The notes beneath the pieces are model-generated. The model did not search any database, was not told the origin of the DNA, and was given only the letters and a program-made list of their open reading frames with translations. A stretch of DNA of 64,000 nucleotides from positions 1 to 64,000 of the forward strand of contig NZ_DASTAT010000055.1 of NCBI RefSeq assembly GCF_035712445.1. The letters run 5' to 3'. The stretch comes from Oligoflexus sp. Its GTDB lineage: Bacteria > Bdellovibrionota_B > Oligoflexia > Oligoflexales > Oligoflexaceae. This document shows, piece after piece, positions 7,742 to 15,483 of the stretch (within the stretch, counting starts at the first letter, position 1; each line of letters begins with the position of its first letter). Position numbers and translations under genes: made by a program.

Positions 7742-8470
7742 TTACTTGGCTGGCACCGGAAAGATCGGCTGCCAGCTCTTTTGCTCCATCAGCCGCTTCA
7801 TCGCCTCATTGAAGCGCCGGATGAGGATTTCGCCATGCGGTTCCTGCCGCGAAATAATCAAATGCCCGTTGAACGAGAGTTCCAGGTCGTCTTCGACCAC
7901 CTTATGCCCCTTGCGCTCGTGAATGGCCGCCTGATCGGGATGCATCATGAGAAAATCAATCCGACCATTGCCCAGCATCTGCTGACACTGCGCGGGATCG
8001 TTGACATAAACGAGCTTCACCTTCGCGTCATTCTTTAATCCATTCCAGATGGTGCTGCCCAGAGTATCGCAGGTAATGCGATGCTGGACGTTGTCGAGCG
8101 TCAGGCGCGGGAGATCGAGGGATTTTCTGAGGACAGCGACCGTGGGCTTCACAAAAAGCGGATCGGAAAAATAGAAATCCTTTTCGCGTTCGCTATCCCG
8201 ATACCAGGGAAAACTTGCGAGGTAAGTGGTCTTCTGCGTTTCCAGATAGGCTCGTTTCCAGGGCATGGGTTCGATTTTCGGTGTCAGCCCCATCTCCAGA
8301 AAGATCCGTCTGACATTCTCCACCAAAGGGCCGCCGCCGGGCTGCTCAAAGTCGATGGCTGGTTTATACGATTCCCCTGTCGCCAGCTTCACAAGCGAAT
8401 CACTCGATTCCGCAGGGCTGGTCAATCCCAGAAAGGCCCAGGCCAGCCAGCGCAGCTTCCACAGTGTCAT
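7742..8470 (-). CDS. Periplasmic solute-binding-like protein (SBP family 3 type)
   Basis: About 242 residues with a signal peptide (MTLWKLRWLAWAFLGLTSPAES). The fold pattern resembles amino-acid-type periplasmic binding proteins: YKPAIDF near the start, FLEMGLTPKIEPMPWKRAYLETQ, DFYFSDPLFVKPTVAVLRK, and a late DFLMMHPDQAAIH. Orphan members of this family in similar bacteria are found without ABC permeases and may act as sensors. I place the start at 8470 because GTGGGGAAC precedes that ATG and it begins the signal peptide; the frame continues upstream. No transporter genes flank it. Family is probable, ligand unknown. Confidence 0.78.
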   Translation of the reverse strand: MTLWKLRWLAWAFLGLTSPAESSDSLVKLATGESYKPAIDFEQPGGGPLVENVRRIFLEMGLTPKIEPMPWKRAYLETQKTTYLASFPWYRDSEREKDFYFSDPLFVKPTVAVLRKSLDLPRLTLDNVQHRITCDTLGSTIWNGLKNDAKVKLVYVNDPAQCQQMLGNGRIDFLMMHPDQAAIHERKGHKVVEDDLELSFNGHLIISRQEPHGEILIRRFNEAMKRLMEQKSWQPIFPVPAK

Positions 8471-8588
8471 GTTCCCCACCGCCCCTTTCATGAGTAAAAA
8501 TATGTGCTCGTCTTCAAAATAATTGAATTCAGGACCCAGGGGAAGATCTTTTACACCCATGGACATGAACAACAGATGCGGAGCTTTC

Positions 8589-8939
8589 ATGGAAGAGATC
8601 CTTCGACGCATGGTTTCCATCTTCATGGCCCTGACCGAAACCGCGGCGCTGATCATCATATTTTTCGGAGCGCTGCGCGCCTTCATCCTTTTTATCGTGA
8701 ACACTCTGAAACGTCGTTCCGCGGAAAGTTTTATCGTCGTGCGGCTGGACCTTGGGCGTTTTCTTGCTTTAGGATTGGAATTTCAATTGGCCGCTGATTT
8801 GCTCCGCACCGCAGTCGCGCCCTCCTTTGAAGAAATCGGAAAATTAGCCGCCGTGGCCACCATTCGGACAGCTTTGAATTACTTTTTGAGCCGCGAGATT
8901 CGAGAGGAAAGAAAGGAAGTGTCGGTTGACAAGGTTTGA
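8589..8939 (+). CDS. DUF1622 family membrane protein
   Basis: A 116-residue protein with two or three hydrophobic helices (TETAALIIIFFGALRAFILFIV near the N-terminus). It has the characteristic DUF1622 block RLDLGRFLALGLEFQLAADLLRTAVAPSFEEIGKLAAVATIRTALNYFL, cited here by its key pieces GLEFQLAADLLRTAV and IRTALNYFL. The biochemical role of this family is not known to me. The start ATG at 8589 follows GCGGAGC. The last 14 bases overlap the TTG start of the MATE transporter, so the genes are translationally coupled. The 5' end is divergent from the solute-binding gene. Confidence 0.88.
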   Translation: MEEILRRMVSIFMALTETAALIIIFFGALRAFILFIVNTLKRRSAESFIVVRLDLGRFLALGLEFQLAADLLRTAVAPSFEEIGKLAAVATIRTALNYFLSREIREERKEVSVDKV

Positions 8940-10275
8940 GTCCCAGAAGATCCGTGAACGCAGCATCTACAGTCTCTCCGGTCCCGTCCTTTTTGAATTG
9001 CTCATGCTTTTTATGGTCCCCGCCGTGGACGCCTACTACATGACCCGCGTCTCGCCCGAAGCGGTGGCCGCCGTCAGCGCCGTGCTGCCCGTGACAGGGC
9101 TGGGCTTCATCCTTTTCGCACCCTTGACCCAGGCCGGTTCCAGCGTAGCGGCGCAGCACCTTGGTGCGAACAATCACCAGCTCGCCGGCCTGACCTTTTC
9201 TTCGCTGCTCGGTTTGAATATCATCCTGGGCCTTTTCATGAGCCTCGTCTTCATCAGTTTCGCCCCCTATCTTCCGGAATTCGTGGGGCTGACGGGAAGC
9301 CTTGCGGATCTGGCTTCGCTCTATATCCGCGCCTTGGGTTTCGGCTATGTGTTCCTGGCCATGAAGATGACCAGCTCCGGAATCATGAATGCCCTTGGTC
9401 GCACGCAGATCAATATGTGGGCAGCCGTGCTGATGAACGCGGTGAACCTGGGACTGAATCATCTCTTTGTTACAGGCGCCTTGGGTTTTCCCAAGCTCGG
9501 CGTCATCGGGATAGCCGCGGCCAGTGGCATTGCCTGGTTAGTCTCGTTTCTGGCCGCGCTTTATTTCTGTCATCACTACCTTGCAAGGCCGAAGGTCATA
9601 GCCGCGAGCCTGCCCGCTGTGCGGGAAACCCTCGGGCATGTGCTGAGAATCGGTCTGCCTTCGTCTTTGGAACCACTCTCCTATCAGTTAAGCCAGGTCG
9701 TGATCAGCCGCATCCTCGTGAGCCTGGGAGTCCTGGCCGTGACGACCAAGGCCTACGTCGCGAACATCACACTTTTCTCGCTCCTTTGGGGTGCGGCTTT
9801 CGCCAGCGGCACCCAGATCAAGATTTCACATCTGCTCGGGGAAAGGTCCTTCAAGGAAGCGACCTCGCAACTTGTGTCGGGCGTGAAGATCGCGCTCTTC
9901 GGCTGCACGGTCCTAAGCCTGATCCTGGCCATCGGCGGCCCCTGGTTTTTGCGCATTTTCACCGAGGATCCTGACGTTCTGCGGCTCGGCTGCCAGGTGT
10001 TGTGGGTGGCTGTGTTTTTGGAATGGGGTCGGGCGCTGAACGTCATCGTGGGAGCGGCCTTGCGTGCTTCAGGGGACGCGAGGTTCGTGGCCGGGTTCGG
10101 CGTGACCAGCATGTGGCTCCTGGCGGTCACGGGAGCCTATGTGATCGGTGTGGAAGCCGGACTCGGACTGCTCGGCATCTGGCTTGTGATGAGCCTGGAT
10201 GAGCATCTGCGCGGCTGGGTCAGCCTGCGGCGCTGGATGTCGGGACGCTGGCAAAGTAAAACCGTCTATCGCTGA
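8926..10275 (+). CDS. MATE family efflux transporter
   Basis: A 449-residue inner-membrane protein with about 12 hydrophobic segments. It has the MATE N-lobe pattern (SLSGPVLFELLMLFMVPAVDAYYMTRV, here cited as SGPVLFELLM and VDAYYMTRV) and the duplicated C-lobe (RIGLPSSLEPLSYQLSQVV). Members export cationic drugs, dyes or metabolites using sodium or proton gradients. The start is TTG at 8926 with AAGGAAG upstream, and it overlaps the DUF1622 gene by 14 bases. The substrate cannot be inferred. Length and motif order are normal for the family. Confidence 0.92.
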   Translation: MTRFESQKIRERSIYSLSGPVLFELLMLFMVPAVDAYYMTRVSPEAVAAVSAVLPVTGLGFILFAPLTQAGSSVAAQHLGANNHQLAGLTFSSLLGLNIILGLFMSLVFISFAPYLPEFVGLTGSLADLASLYIRALGFGYVFLAMKMTSSGIMNALGRTQINMWAAVLMNAVNLGLNHLFVTGALGFPKLGVIGIAAASGIAWLVSFLAALYFCHHYLARPKVIAASLPAVRETLGHVLRIGLPSSLEPLSYQLSQVVISRILVSLGVLAVTTKAYVANITLFSLLWGAAFASGTQIKISHLLGERSFKEATSQLVSGVKIALFGCTVLSLILAIGGPWFLRIFTEDPDVLRLGCQVLWVAVFLEWGRALNVIVGAALRASGDARFVAGFGVTSMWLLAVTGAYVIGVEAGLGLLGIWLVMSLDEHLRGWVSLRRWMSGRWQSKTVYR

Positions 10276-10416
10276 TTCTGAATAGCAAGCTGACATAAGT
10301 CGTTTCAACTCTCTATCCTCGCTGGGAACACTCAAGTACCATGTCCCTGCTCATGCAAAGAGTCCCGACCCCCCTGGTAGGATGGGGGCACTTAGCCCAA
10401 GCCTGAGGAGTAACCA

Positions 10417-10815
10417 ATGAGTAATTTTGAACAGGACAAACTCAAAACCTCCAGCATCGAGGAGGAAATTCTCGAAGAAGAGACCGATGAGGAGGACTCC
10501 GAAGAGATTGAGGTCGACACGGAAATGTTTGCCGAAGGTCTGGTGCGTTTCCCCTGTTTCGAAAGCGTTCCCAAGGAAAAGAACGCCGAAGAAATCTTCG
10601 ATCTCGTGTTCGAAGCCTATCAGGATGAGAACCTTCTGGAAGAGCAGGATCACGTCGTGGAACTCCTTCTTCACCTGCAGGATGAAGAAAGCCCGTTCAA
10701 TCTGAGCCGCGCTCTGGAAGTCTGGTCGCATGATGACCGTCAGGCCTTCCTGGAGCTGGTGGATGAACTCTGCCAGGAAGCGGATGAGCATGACGCCGAA
10801 GAAAGCACGACCTGA
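10417..10815 (+). CDS. Very acidic small cytoplasmic protein, unknown function
   Basis: A 132-residue protein with a GAGGAG site before the ATG. It has a strikingly acidic N-terminus (IEEEILEEETDEEDSEEIEV) followed by a more ordered, predicted helical part from about residue 42 (AEGLVRFPCFESVPKEKNAE). The C-terminus is acidic again. There is no signal peptide or membrane helix. I do not recognise a family. Its stop codon abuts the stop codon of the recombinase on the other strand, the two together reading TGATCA (10813-10818). The composition could suit a nucleic-acid mimic or a chaperone-like binder, but that is speculation. Confidence 0.75.
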   Translation: MSNFEQDKLKTSSIEEEILEEETDEEDSEEIEVDTEMFAEGLVRFPCFESVPKEKNAEEIFDLVFEAYQDENLLEEQDHVVELLLHLQDEESPFNLSRALEVWSHDDRQAFLELVDELCQEADEHDAEESTT

Positions 10816-11439
10816 TCAGGATTCGTCCGTTTCCATAAGCGGATCGCGACCCAAACTATGAGCCGTGCCGCGGCTCATGCCCAGCTCCTGAGCGATCTGT
10901 TCGTAACTCAGGCCCTGGGCGCGTTTCTCGCGAACCAGCTGCTGCTGCTCCTCGGTATAACGCCGGGGGCGGCCCAGCGTCACTCCCCGTTTCTTCGCAG
11001 CGGCCAGTCCAGACCGCACCCGCGAGACTATCGTTTCCCGCTCAATTTCTGCGATTTCGGAAAACGCCGCGAGCATCGTGCGACGGAAGGGATTATCCAA
11101 ACCCAGATTCAGAACGGGCTGCGTGATGGATATGAAACCCACGCCGGCCTGGTCCAGGATCAAAAGCGTTTGAATGGCTTCGGTCGCATTACGGCTGAGG
11201 CGGTCCAGCCGATAGACGACGATCGTATCTATTTTTTGTTCGAAGGCGGCTTTCAAAAGCGCCTGGTAGGCTTTGCGCTGCGTGGTTTTCCCGCTGATCC
11301 CGTGGTCTTTGAATTCCTTGATGCTGAGCGGTTTTTTGCTGTCCGGCAGGGTCCCCAGCCAGGCCTGGAATGCCGACTTCTGGCTGGCAAGGTCCTGGCG
11401 GTCGGTGGACACGCGATAGTAGACGCCGAGATGCTTCAT
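10816..11439 (-). CDS. Serine recombinase (resolvase/invertase family), copy 1
   Basis: A 207-residue small serine recombinase. The catalytic serine is S11 in GVYYRVSTDRQ. Other signature pieces are DTIVVYRLDRLSRN, the E-helix region RTMLAAFSEIAEIERE, the arm GRPRRYTEEQQ, and a C-terminal helix-turn-helix (GLSYEQIAQELGMSRGTAHS). I chose the ATG at 11439, 4 codons inside the longest frame, because it matches the start of the paralogue at 18903. Such enzymes cut and rejoin DNA at paired sites to resolve, invert or integrate. The target site is unknown. It and its paralogue point away from each other around a 7.4-kb block. Family is certain. Confidence 0.93.
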   Translation of the reverse strand: MKHLGVYYRVSTDRQDLASQKSAFQAWLGTLPDSKKPLSIKEFKDHGISGKTTQRKAYQALLKAAFEQKIDTIVVYRLDRLSRNATEAIQTLLILDQAGVGFISITQPVLNLGLDNPFRRTMLAAFSEIAEIERETIVSRVRSGLAAAKKRGVTLGRPRRYTEEQQQLVREKRAQGLSYEQIAQELGMSRGTAHSLGRDPLMETDES

Positions 11440-11474
11440 GCCCTCTCCCATGGGGTGAAACCGTTCCCTTCATC

Positions 11475-12611
11475 CTACAAATTTTCAGTTAAAAGTGCGA
11501 CCATCCAAAGGAAGTCCACGCCATGGAAGGTTTCCACGCAGCCGGCTTTGGGCCGCGGGACGTATTCGACCGAATGCCGCTGCCAAAGATAATCGGCGCG
11601 CCGATCGCAGTTGCGGGGCAGACGTTCATTCGGGAATTGCGGCATCTCCAGAAGTTTTTGCAGGAGCATGGCCTGGGTTTTCCAGGTCAAAGCCCCGGCG
11701 CTCCTGAGTTCCATGTATTCAAAAAAAAGATTGGGGCGATCGAGGGTCGCCAGCTGATGACCGACCCAGACCCAACGCTGATCCTGGATTTTCGGTGTTC
11801 CAAGCGGGCCGAAGGCGGTATCAATCAGTTCGGAGACGCTGCGGAGCGCACTGCGCGGCTGATGATCGGTAAGTTCGAGTTCGATCCATAGCGTCAGAGC
11901 ATTGAGATGCGCGGTATAGCCAGGCTGGGCCATCCAGGCGTCGACTTCCAGCGTGGAAAAACCAAGGCGCACGTCCTCAGGAATTTCCCGAAGGGGCACA
12001 CCATACTGCTGACTCATCAGGCGCATGATAGCGCCCATTCCGGGACTCATGCGGCTGACATAAAAAGGGCCGTCATCTATAGACCCGCCGGTATCCTCGA
12101 CGATGCTCAGAAGTTTTTGCAGCTGCCGAACTTCGGCCGGCGGACTCTGGGTCATGGCCACGAGCAGACCGACTATCATGTCGCGTGAGGTGCTTTTTCT
12201 ACGGCATTTGGGATGACGAATCCAGCGGCCATTTTGAAAGGCGTTTTCTATACCACGCCAGGCTTGATAGGCTTTATCATGCCAGCCGAGTTTCATCAAA
12301 GCGGTGAAACGCAAGGACGAGAAGAGAAGACTGTCGCATTCCCCAGACGGTCGGCCATCGCTGTGGCGGTTGACCACCATGCCCTGTTCCAGAAAGCCTT
12401 CTTCAAGCCATTGGTTGTAAAGATAGGCTTTCTCGCGGGCGGCGATGCCGAGCCTCTGCCATTCCCCGCGCCAGTAATCGGGATTCTCGGTGGCGCTGGC
12501 GCGCAAGCGGGCAGTCAGCTTTTGAATGGAATGGCGATTCTGCTGCAGGGTCCACACCACCGAGGCCCAGCAGAGGGTCATAAAAACCGATATCAACAGG
12601 ACCCGACGCAT
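11475..12611 (-). CDS. Membrane-anchored protein of unknown function
   Basis: About 378 residues from the ATG at 12611 (MRRVLLISVFMTLCWASVVW, preceded by GCGGGG). The frame also extends upstream to a TTG at 12680. A single N-terminal hydrophobic segment suggests an inner-membrane anchor or an uncleaved signal, with the rest in the periplasm. The body is Trp-rich and looks mostly helical (WRGEWQRLGIAAREKAYLYNQW, cited as GEWQRLGIAAREKAY), somewhat like tetratricopeptide-style repeats. I recognise no family. It ends 35 bases before the recombinase start and points toward it on the same strand. It is probably its own unit. Confidence 0.75.
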   Translation of the reverse strand: MRRVLLISVFMTLCWASVVWTLQQNRHSIQKLTARLRASATENPDYWRGEWQRLGIAAREKAYLYNQWLEEGFLEQGMVVNRHSDGRPSGECDSLLFSSLRFTALMKLGWHDKAYQAWRGIENAFQNGRWIRHPKCRRKSTSRDMIVGLLVAMTQSPPAEVRQLQKLLSIVEDTGGSIDDGPFYVSRMSPGMGAIMRLMSQQYGVPLREIPEDVRLGFSTLEVDAWMAQPGYTAHLNALTLWIELELTDHQPRSALRSVSELIDTAFGPLGTPKIQDQRWVWVGHQLATLDRPNLFFEYMELRSAGALTWKTQAMLLQKLLEMPQFPNERLPRNCDRRADYLWQRHSVEYVPRPKAGCVETFHGVDFLWMVALLTENL

Positions 12612-12762
12612 CTGCACCCCGCTTAGGATAACGATTCCGCCCTTCCCTGCCGCTATCGGCTTCTTTATTGTATTTCTCAAGCCCCTTCATTTATTGTATA
12701 GTTTTCGATACCTACGAGACGGTTGTCACCAATAGGTCACAGATGAGACCTGGAAAAAAATT

Positions 12763-12791
12763 TTGCTTTTTATTTGCCGCTCTCGTATTTG
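12763..12791 (+). promoter_or_regulatory. Probable promoter of the OmpA-family lipoprotein gene
   Basis: TTGCTT (12763-12768) and TATTTG (12786-12791) are separated by 17 bases in an AT-rich pocket, about 80 bases upstream of the start codon. The match is moderate. Confidence 0.45.
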
Positions 12792-12869
12792 ATGAAAGTT
12801 GTCTTCGAGGAACTTCTCGTTGAGTCCCTCTGCAACCAATGGTTTCGCACTTACATGGAGAACGTAAAG

Positions 12870-13535
12870 ATGAAAAGACAGCTCACCTGCCTCGCCCTCA
12901 TTCTCGCCCTCGGTAGCAGCGCCTGCGTGACGAAAGATGCCACGACTGACCAGAACGAAGTGTCCGGCGCAACCGTCGGTGCTGTGGCTGGTGCCGTTGC
13001 TGGAGCCGTCTTGGGCAACCAGGTGAAGGGCGACAAGAACACTCGTCAGAACGCACGTATCGCAGGCGCCGCTGCGGGTGCAGCCATCGGCGGTGGCATT
13101 GGTAACTACATGGACAAGCAGGAAGAGAAACTGCGTCAAAAGCTGCGCGCAAGTGGCGTGAGCGTGACACGCAAGGGTGATCAGATCGTTCTGAACATGC
13201 CTGGCAACATCACCTTCGAAACCGCCAAGGCTCAGATCAACCCTGGTTTCGAAAACGTCCTCGACAGCGTTGCTGAAGTCCTGAAAGAGTACAAAGACAC
13301 AGCGATCGAAGTTTCGGGCCACACCGATAGCCGCGGTAAGATGGAAGCCAACCAGGTTCTGTCCAAGCAGCGCGCGGATGCCGTTGCTCAGTTCCTTCGT
13401 CAGAAGGGCGTTGCTCCTGCACGTATTTCGGCAGTCGGCTACGGCCAGAGCCAGCCTATCGCGGACAACGCGACTGAAGAAGGCCGCGCTCAGAACCGCC
13501 GCGTGGAAGTTCTCTTGACTCCCAAAGGCAAGTAA
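12870..13535 (+). CDS. OmpA-family peptidoglycan-binding lipoprotein with glycine-zipper segment
   Basis: A 221-residue envelope protein. It has a signal peptide with lipobox cysteine C19 (ALGSSAC) and a Gly/Ala-rich glycine-zipper region at about residues 35-90 (GAVAGAVAGAVLGNQ, AAAGAAIGGGIGNYM). An OmpA C-terminal domain follows at about 110-215, with GHTDSRGKMEANQVLSKQRA and NRRVEV, which binds diaminopimelate in peptidoglycan. It should tether the outer membrane to the wall. The ATG at 12870 is preferred for its GGAG site and signal peptide; longer in-frame starts exist upstream. A strong terminator follows. Codon use (many ctg, cgt, aac) looks tuned for high expression. Confidence 0.93.
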   Translation: MKRQLTCLALILALGSSACVTKDATTDQNEVSGATVGAVAGAVAGAVLGNQVKGDKNTRQNARIAGAAAGAAIGGGIGNYMDKQEEKLRQKLRASGVSVTRKGDQIVLNMPGNITFETAKAQINPGFENVLDSVAEVLKEYKDTAIEVSGHTDSRGKMEANQVLSKQRADAVAQFLRQKGVAPARISAVGYGQSQPIADNATEEGRAQNRRVEVLLTPKGK

Positions 13536-13542
13536 GGATCGC

Positions 13543-13609
13543 GGCTGCATTGTTTCGAATGCAGCCAGGGTTTCGAAAATGGGCCGACCCCTGGGGTCGG
13601 TCTTTTTTT
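13543..13609 (+). terminator. Double hairpin with intrinsic terminator after the OmpA-family gene
   Basis: A first stem GGCTGCAT (13543-13550) pairs with ATGCAGCC (13559-13566). A second stem CCGACCC (13584-13590) pairs with GGGTCGG (13594-13600) and is followed by TCTTTTTTTA, a classic rho-independent terminator. Confidence 0.9.
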
Positions 13610-14213
13610 ATTCGGGAAGAGATTTTTTCAGGTATTCGTAGAGGGCCTGGAAGGTGCGGACGTTGATTTTGCCGGTTTGCCGCGTGTTGTTTCCGCAGAG
13701 GGCTACCGGATGCGATTCCGGAACGGACTCGGCGTTTTCCACGATGAGTTCCCAGTCCGTGGCCGCGGTTTCGGAGGGGCATGTGACCTGGGGACCTGAG
13801 GCCAGTTCCAGGGAGGCGACATACTTATCGAGTTCCTGAGCCTGCGCCGGGGACAGGGTCAGCTTTTTTTCAATGCGCTCGGGACTGCAGCGGCAGGCGC
13901 TGAGCTGGAGTTCGCGGCTTTTACGAATGAAGCGATAGCTGGTTTCGTTGCCGCAACCATTCTCTTCCACGCTATCGGTCGGACAGGTCGATGAGCGGTG
14001 GATTTCCAAGGCCTTCGCACCCTGCGCCCAGGCCTGACGCACAGGCACTTCCGGCATCTCCGTATTCACTTCGACATTCGGATTCAAAAGCTGAATGCCG
14101 CTCGGATCGTCGGTGCCATAGAGGTTTTCGCTGGAATCATTCGCACCACTCGGGTGCTTGCAGGCAATCAACCCCAGAAGCAAACAGCCAGCTAACAGCT
14201 TAGCGCGCGGCAT
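13608..14213 (-). CDS. Predicted lipoprotein, unknown function
   Basis: About 201 residues. The signal peptide runs MPRAKLLAGCLLLGLIAC with lipobox cysteine C18. I start at 14213 because the 13 codons upstream do not look like a leader. The mature protein has several cysteines (STCPTD, NGCGNE, SACRCSPE, VTCPSE, ALCGNN), which suggests disulfide bonding in the periplasm or at the surface. No family recognised. The stop codon touches the T-tract of the terminator of the convergent OmpA-family gene, so the hairpin probably serves both strands to some degree. Confidence 0.75.
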   Translation of the reverse strand: MPRAKLLAGCLLLGLIACKHPSGANDSSENLYGTDDPSGIQLLNPNVEVNTEMPEVPVRQAWAQGAKALEIHRSSTCPTDSVEENGCGNETSYRFIRKSRELQLSACRCSPERIEKKLTLSPAQAQELDKYVASLELASGPQVTCPSETAATDWELIVENAESVPESHPVALCGNNTRQTGKINVRTFQALYEYLKKSLPE

Positions 14214-14316
14214 AATTCCCTCATTGGTGTGAAGAATATGCCTATTATACAACCGCTCTCATGAAAGAGCCAGCGGATCGGGGAAGGAAGACGGGCACTT
14301 CGAGCACGAGATGACG

Positions 14317-14398
14317 ACGGGCGGTGGCAAGGCGGGAGACGGGCGTTGGCAAGACGGGAGACGGGCGTGGCGGAAGACGACGGGCGTGGCGGAAGACG
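14317..14398. repeat. Degenerate short tandem repeat, four units of 19-22 bp
   Basis: Four head-to-tail units begin with ACGGGCG: 14317-14338, 14339-14360, 14361-14379 and 14380-14398. The last two are identical 19-mers; the first two carry a 3-bp difference in length. Purine- and GC-rich, it lies just past the 3' end of the aspartoacylase-like gene, in a 214-bp gap without a gene. Confidence 0.8.
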
Positions 14399-14427
14399 AA
14401 GCCGCGCGAGACGGCTGCGGCGACGGC

Positions 14428-15480
14428 CTAGAGTGCCAGCTCGTCGAGGTCGGCAAGCGATTCTTCGACTTTCTCGGGTTCGTGAAACGTAGCGATGTGG
14501 AACAGAGCGTCGCCTTCATGGACGACCGGCAGCATGGAGGCGCAGATGACGATACCTTCCACGCGGGTGCGGACGGTTTCGATTTCATCACCGTAAGGAT
14601 CGGAGATGACGCCGATGACTTCGTCCTTGTGAACGTGTTTGCCAATGCGGGCCAGTAGACGGATGATGCCGCTGCGGGTGGCGCGGATCCAGTAGCTGCT
14701 CTTGGCAATGAAGGGCTTTTTTTCAGCCGATGTCAGACGCGGTGGACGCTTTTGGGTATCAAGCATTCCGATTTTGTACATGACCGAGATGATGCCATCG
14801 AGGGCCATCTTGATCACACGATCGTCAAAGCGAAGAGCCTCGCCACCTTCGAAGAGGAGCATGGGCAGATCGCGCTCCAAAACCGCCTGGCGCAAGGAAC
14901 CATCCCGCACATTGGATTTGATGATCACGGGAATGCCGAAGGCTTCCGCCAACTCAAACGTTTCCGCGTGATCAATGTCCGCACGAATCTGCGCCAGGTT
15001 CCGGCGATGGACCGCACCCGTGTGAAGGTCGATGCCATGCGTGGCCTTCGAAACGATTTCCGTCATGAACACATGCGCAAGCCGTGAAGCCAAAGACCCA
15101 TTGGGCGACCCGGGAAAGGAGCGGTTCAGGTCTCGACGATCAGGCAAGTACCTGGAAAGATTATTGAATCCAAAGACGTTGACGATGGGAATGACGAGCA
15201 ATGTCCCGGAAATTTCCTTGAGCTGCCGCATATCGAGAAGACGCTTGCAGATCTCGACACCATTCAACTCATCGCCATGCACGGCCGCCGAGACGAAGAG
15301 CGTCGGGCCTTCGAGCTTGCCGCGAATCACTTCGACGGGAATATTGATATCGGTGTTGTCGTAAAGCTTACCGATCTTTAAATGTATCTTCTTGCGCTCG
15401 CCGCGCTTGATGCTGTGACCGGAGATTACAAAAGGCGTCGTCTCAGGGCTGACTTCGTCTCCCGACACGTTTTCGCTCAC
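14428..15480 (-). CDS. Succinylglutamate desuccinylase/aspartoacylase family zinc hydrolase
   Basis: A 350-residue M14-type zinc carboxypeptidase-like protein. The zinc ligands are H68 and E71 in AVHGDELNG and H153 in GIDLHTG. The C-terminal third (residues 270-340) reads like the beta-rich biotinyl/barrel domain found in AstE/AspA relatives (SGIIRLLARIGKHVHKDEVIG, cited as GKHVHKDEVIG). Family members remove N-acyl groups from amino acids; a related group modifies peptides or is fused to RimK ligases. The specific substrate cannot be told. Start is GTG at 15480, 3 bases after the stop of the pseudo-receiver gene, making it the third gene of a PilZ-receiver-hydrolase operon. Confidence 0.88.
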   Translation of the reverse strand: MSENVSGDEVSPETTPFVISGHSIKRGERKKIHLKIGKLYDNTDINIPVEVIRGKLEGPTLFVSAAVHGDELNGVEICKRLLDMRQLKEISGTLLVIPIVNVFGFNNLSRYLPDRRDLNRSFPGSPNGSLASRLAHVFMTEIVSKATHGIDLHTGAVHRRNLAQIRADIDHAETFELAEAFGIPVIIKSNVRDGSLRQAVLERDLPMLLFEGGEALRFDDRVIKMALDGIISVMYKIGMLDTQKRPPRLTSAEKKPFIAKSSYWIRATRSGIIRLLARIGKHVHKDEVIGVISDPYGDEIETVRTRVEGIVICASMLPVVHEGDALFHIATFHEPEKVEESLADLDELAL

Positions 15481-15483
15481 AAC

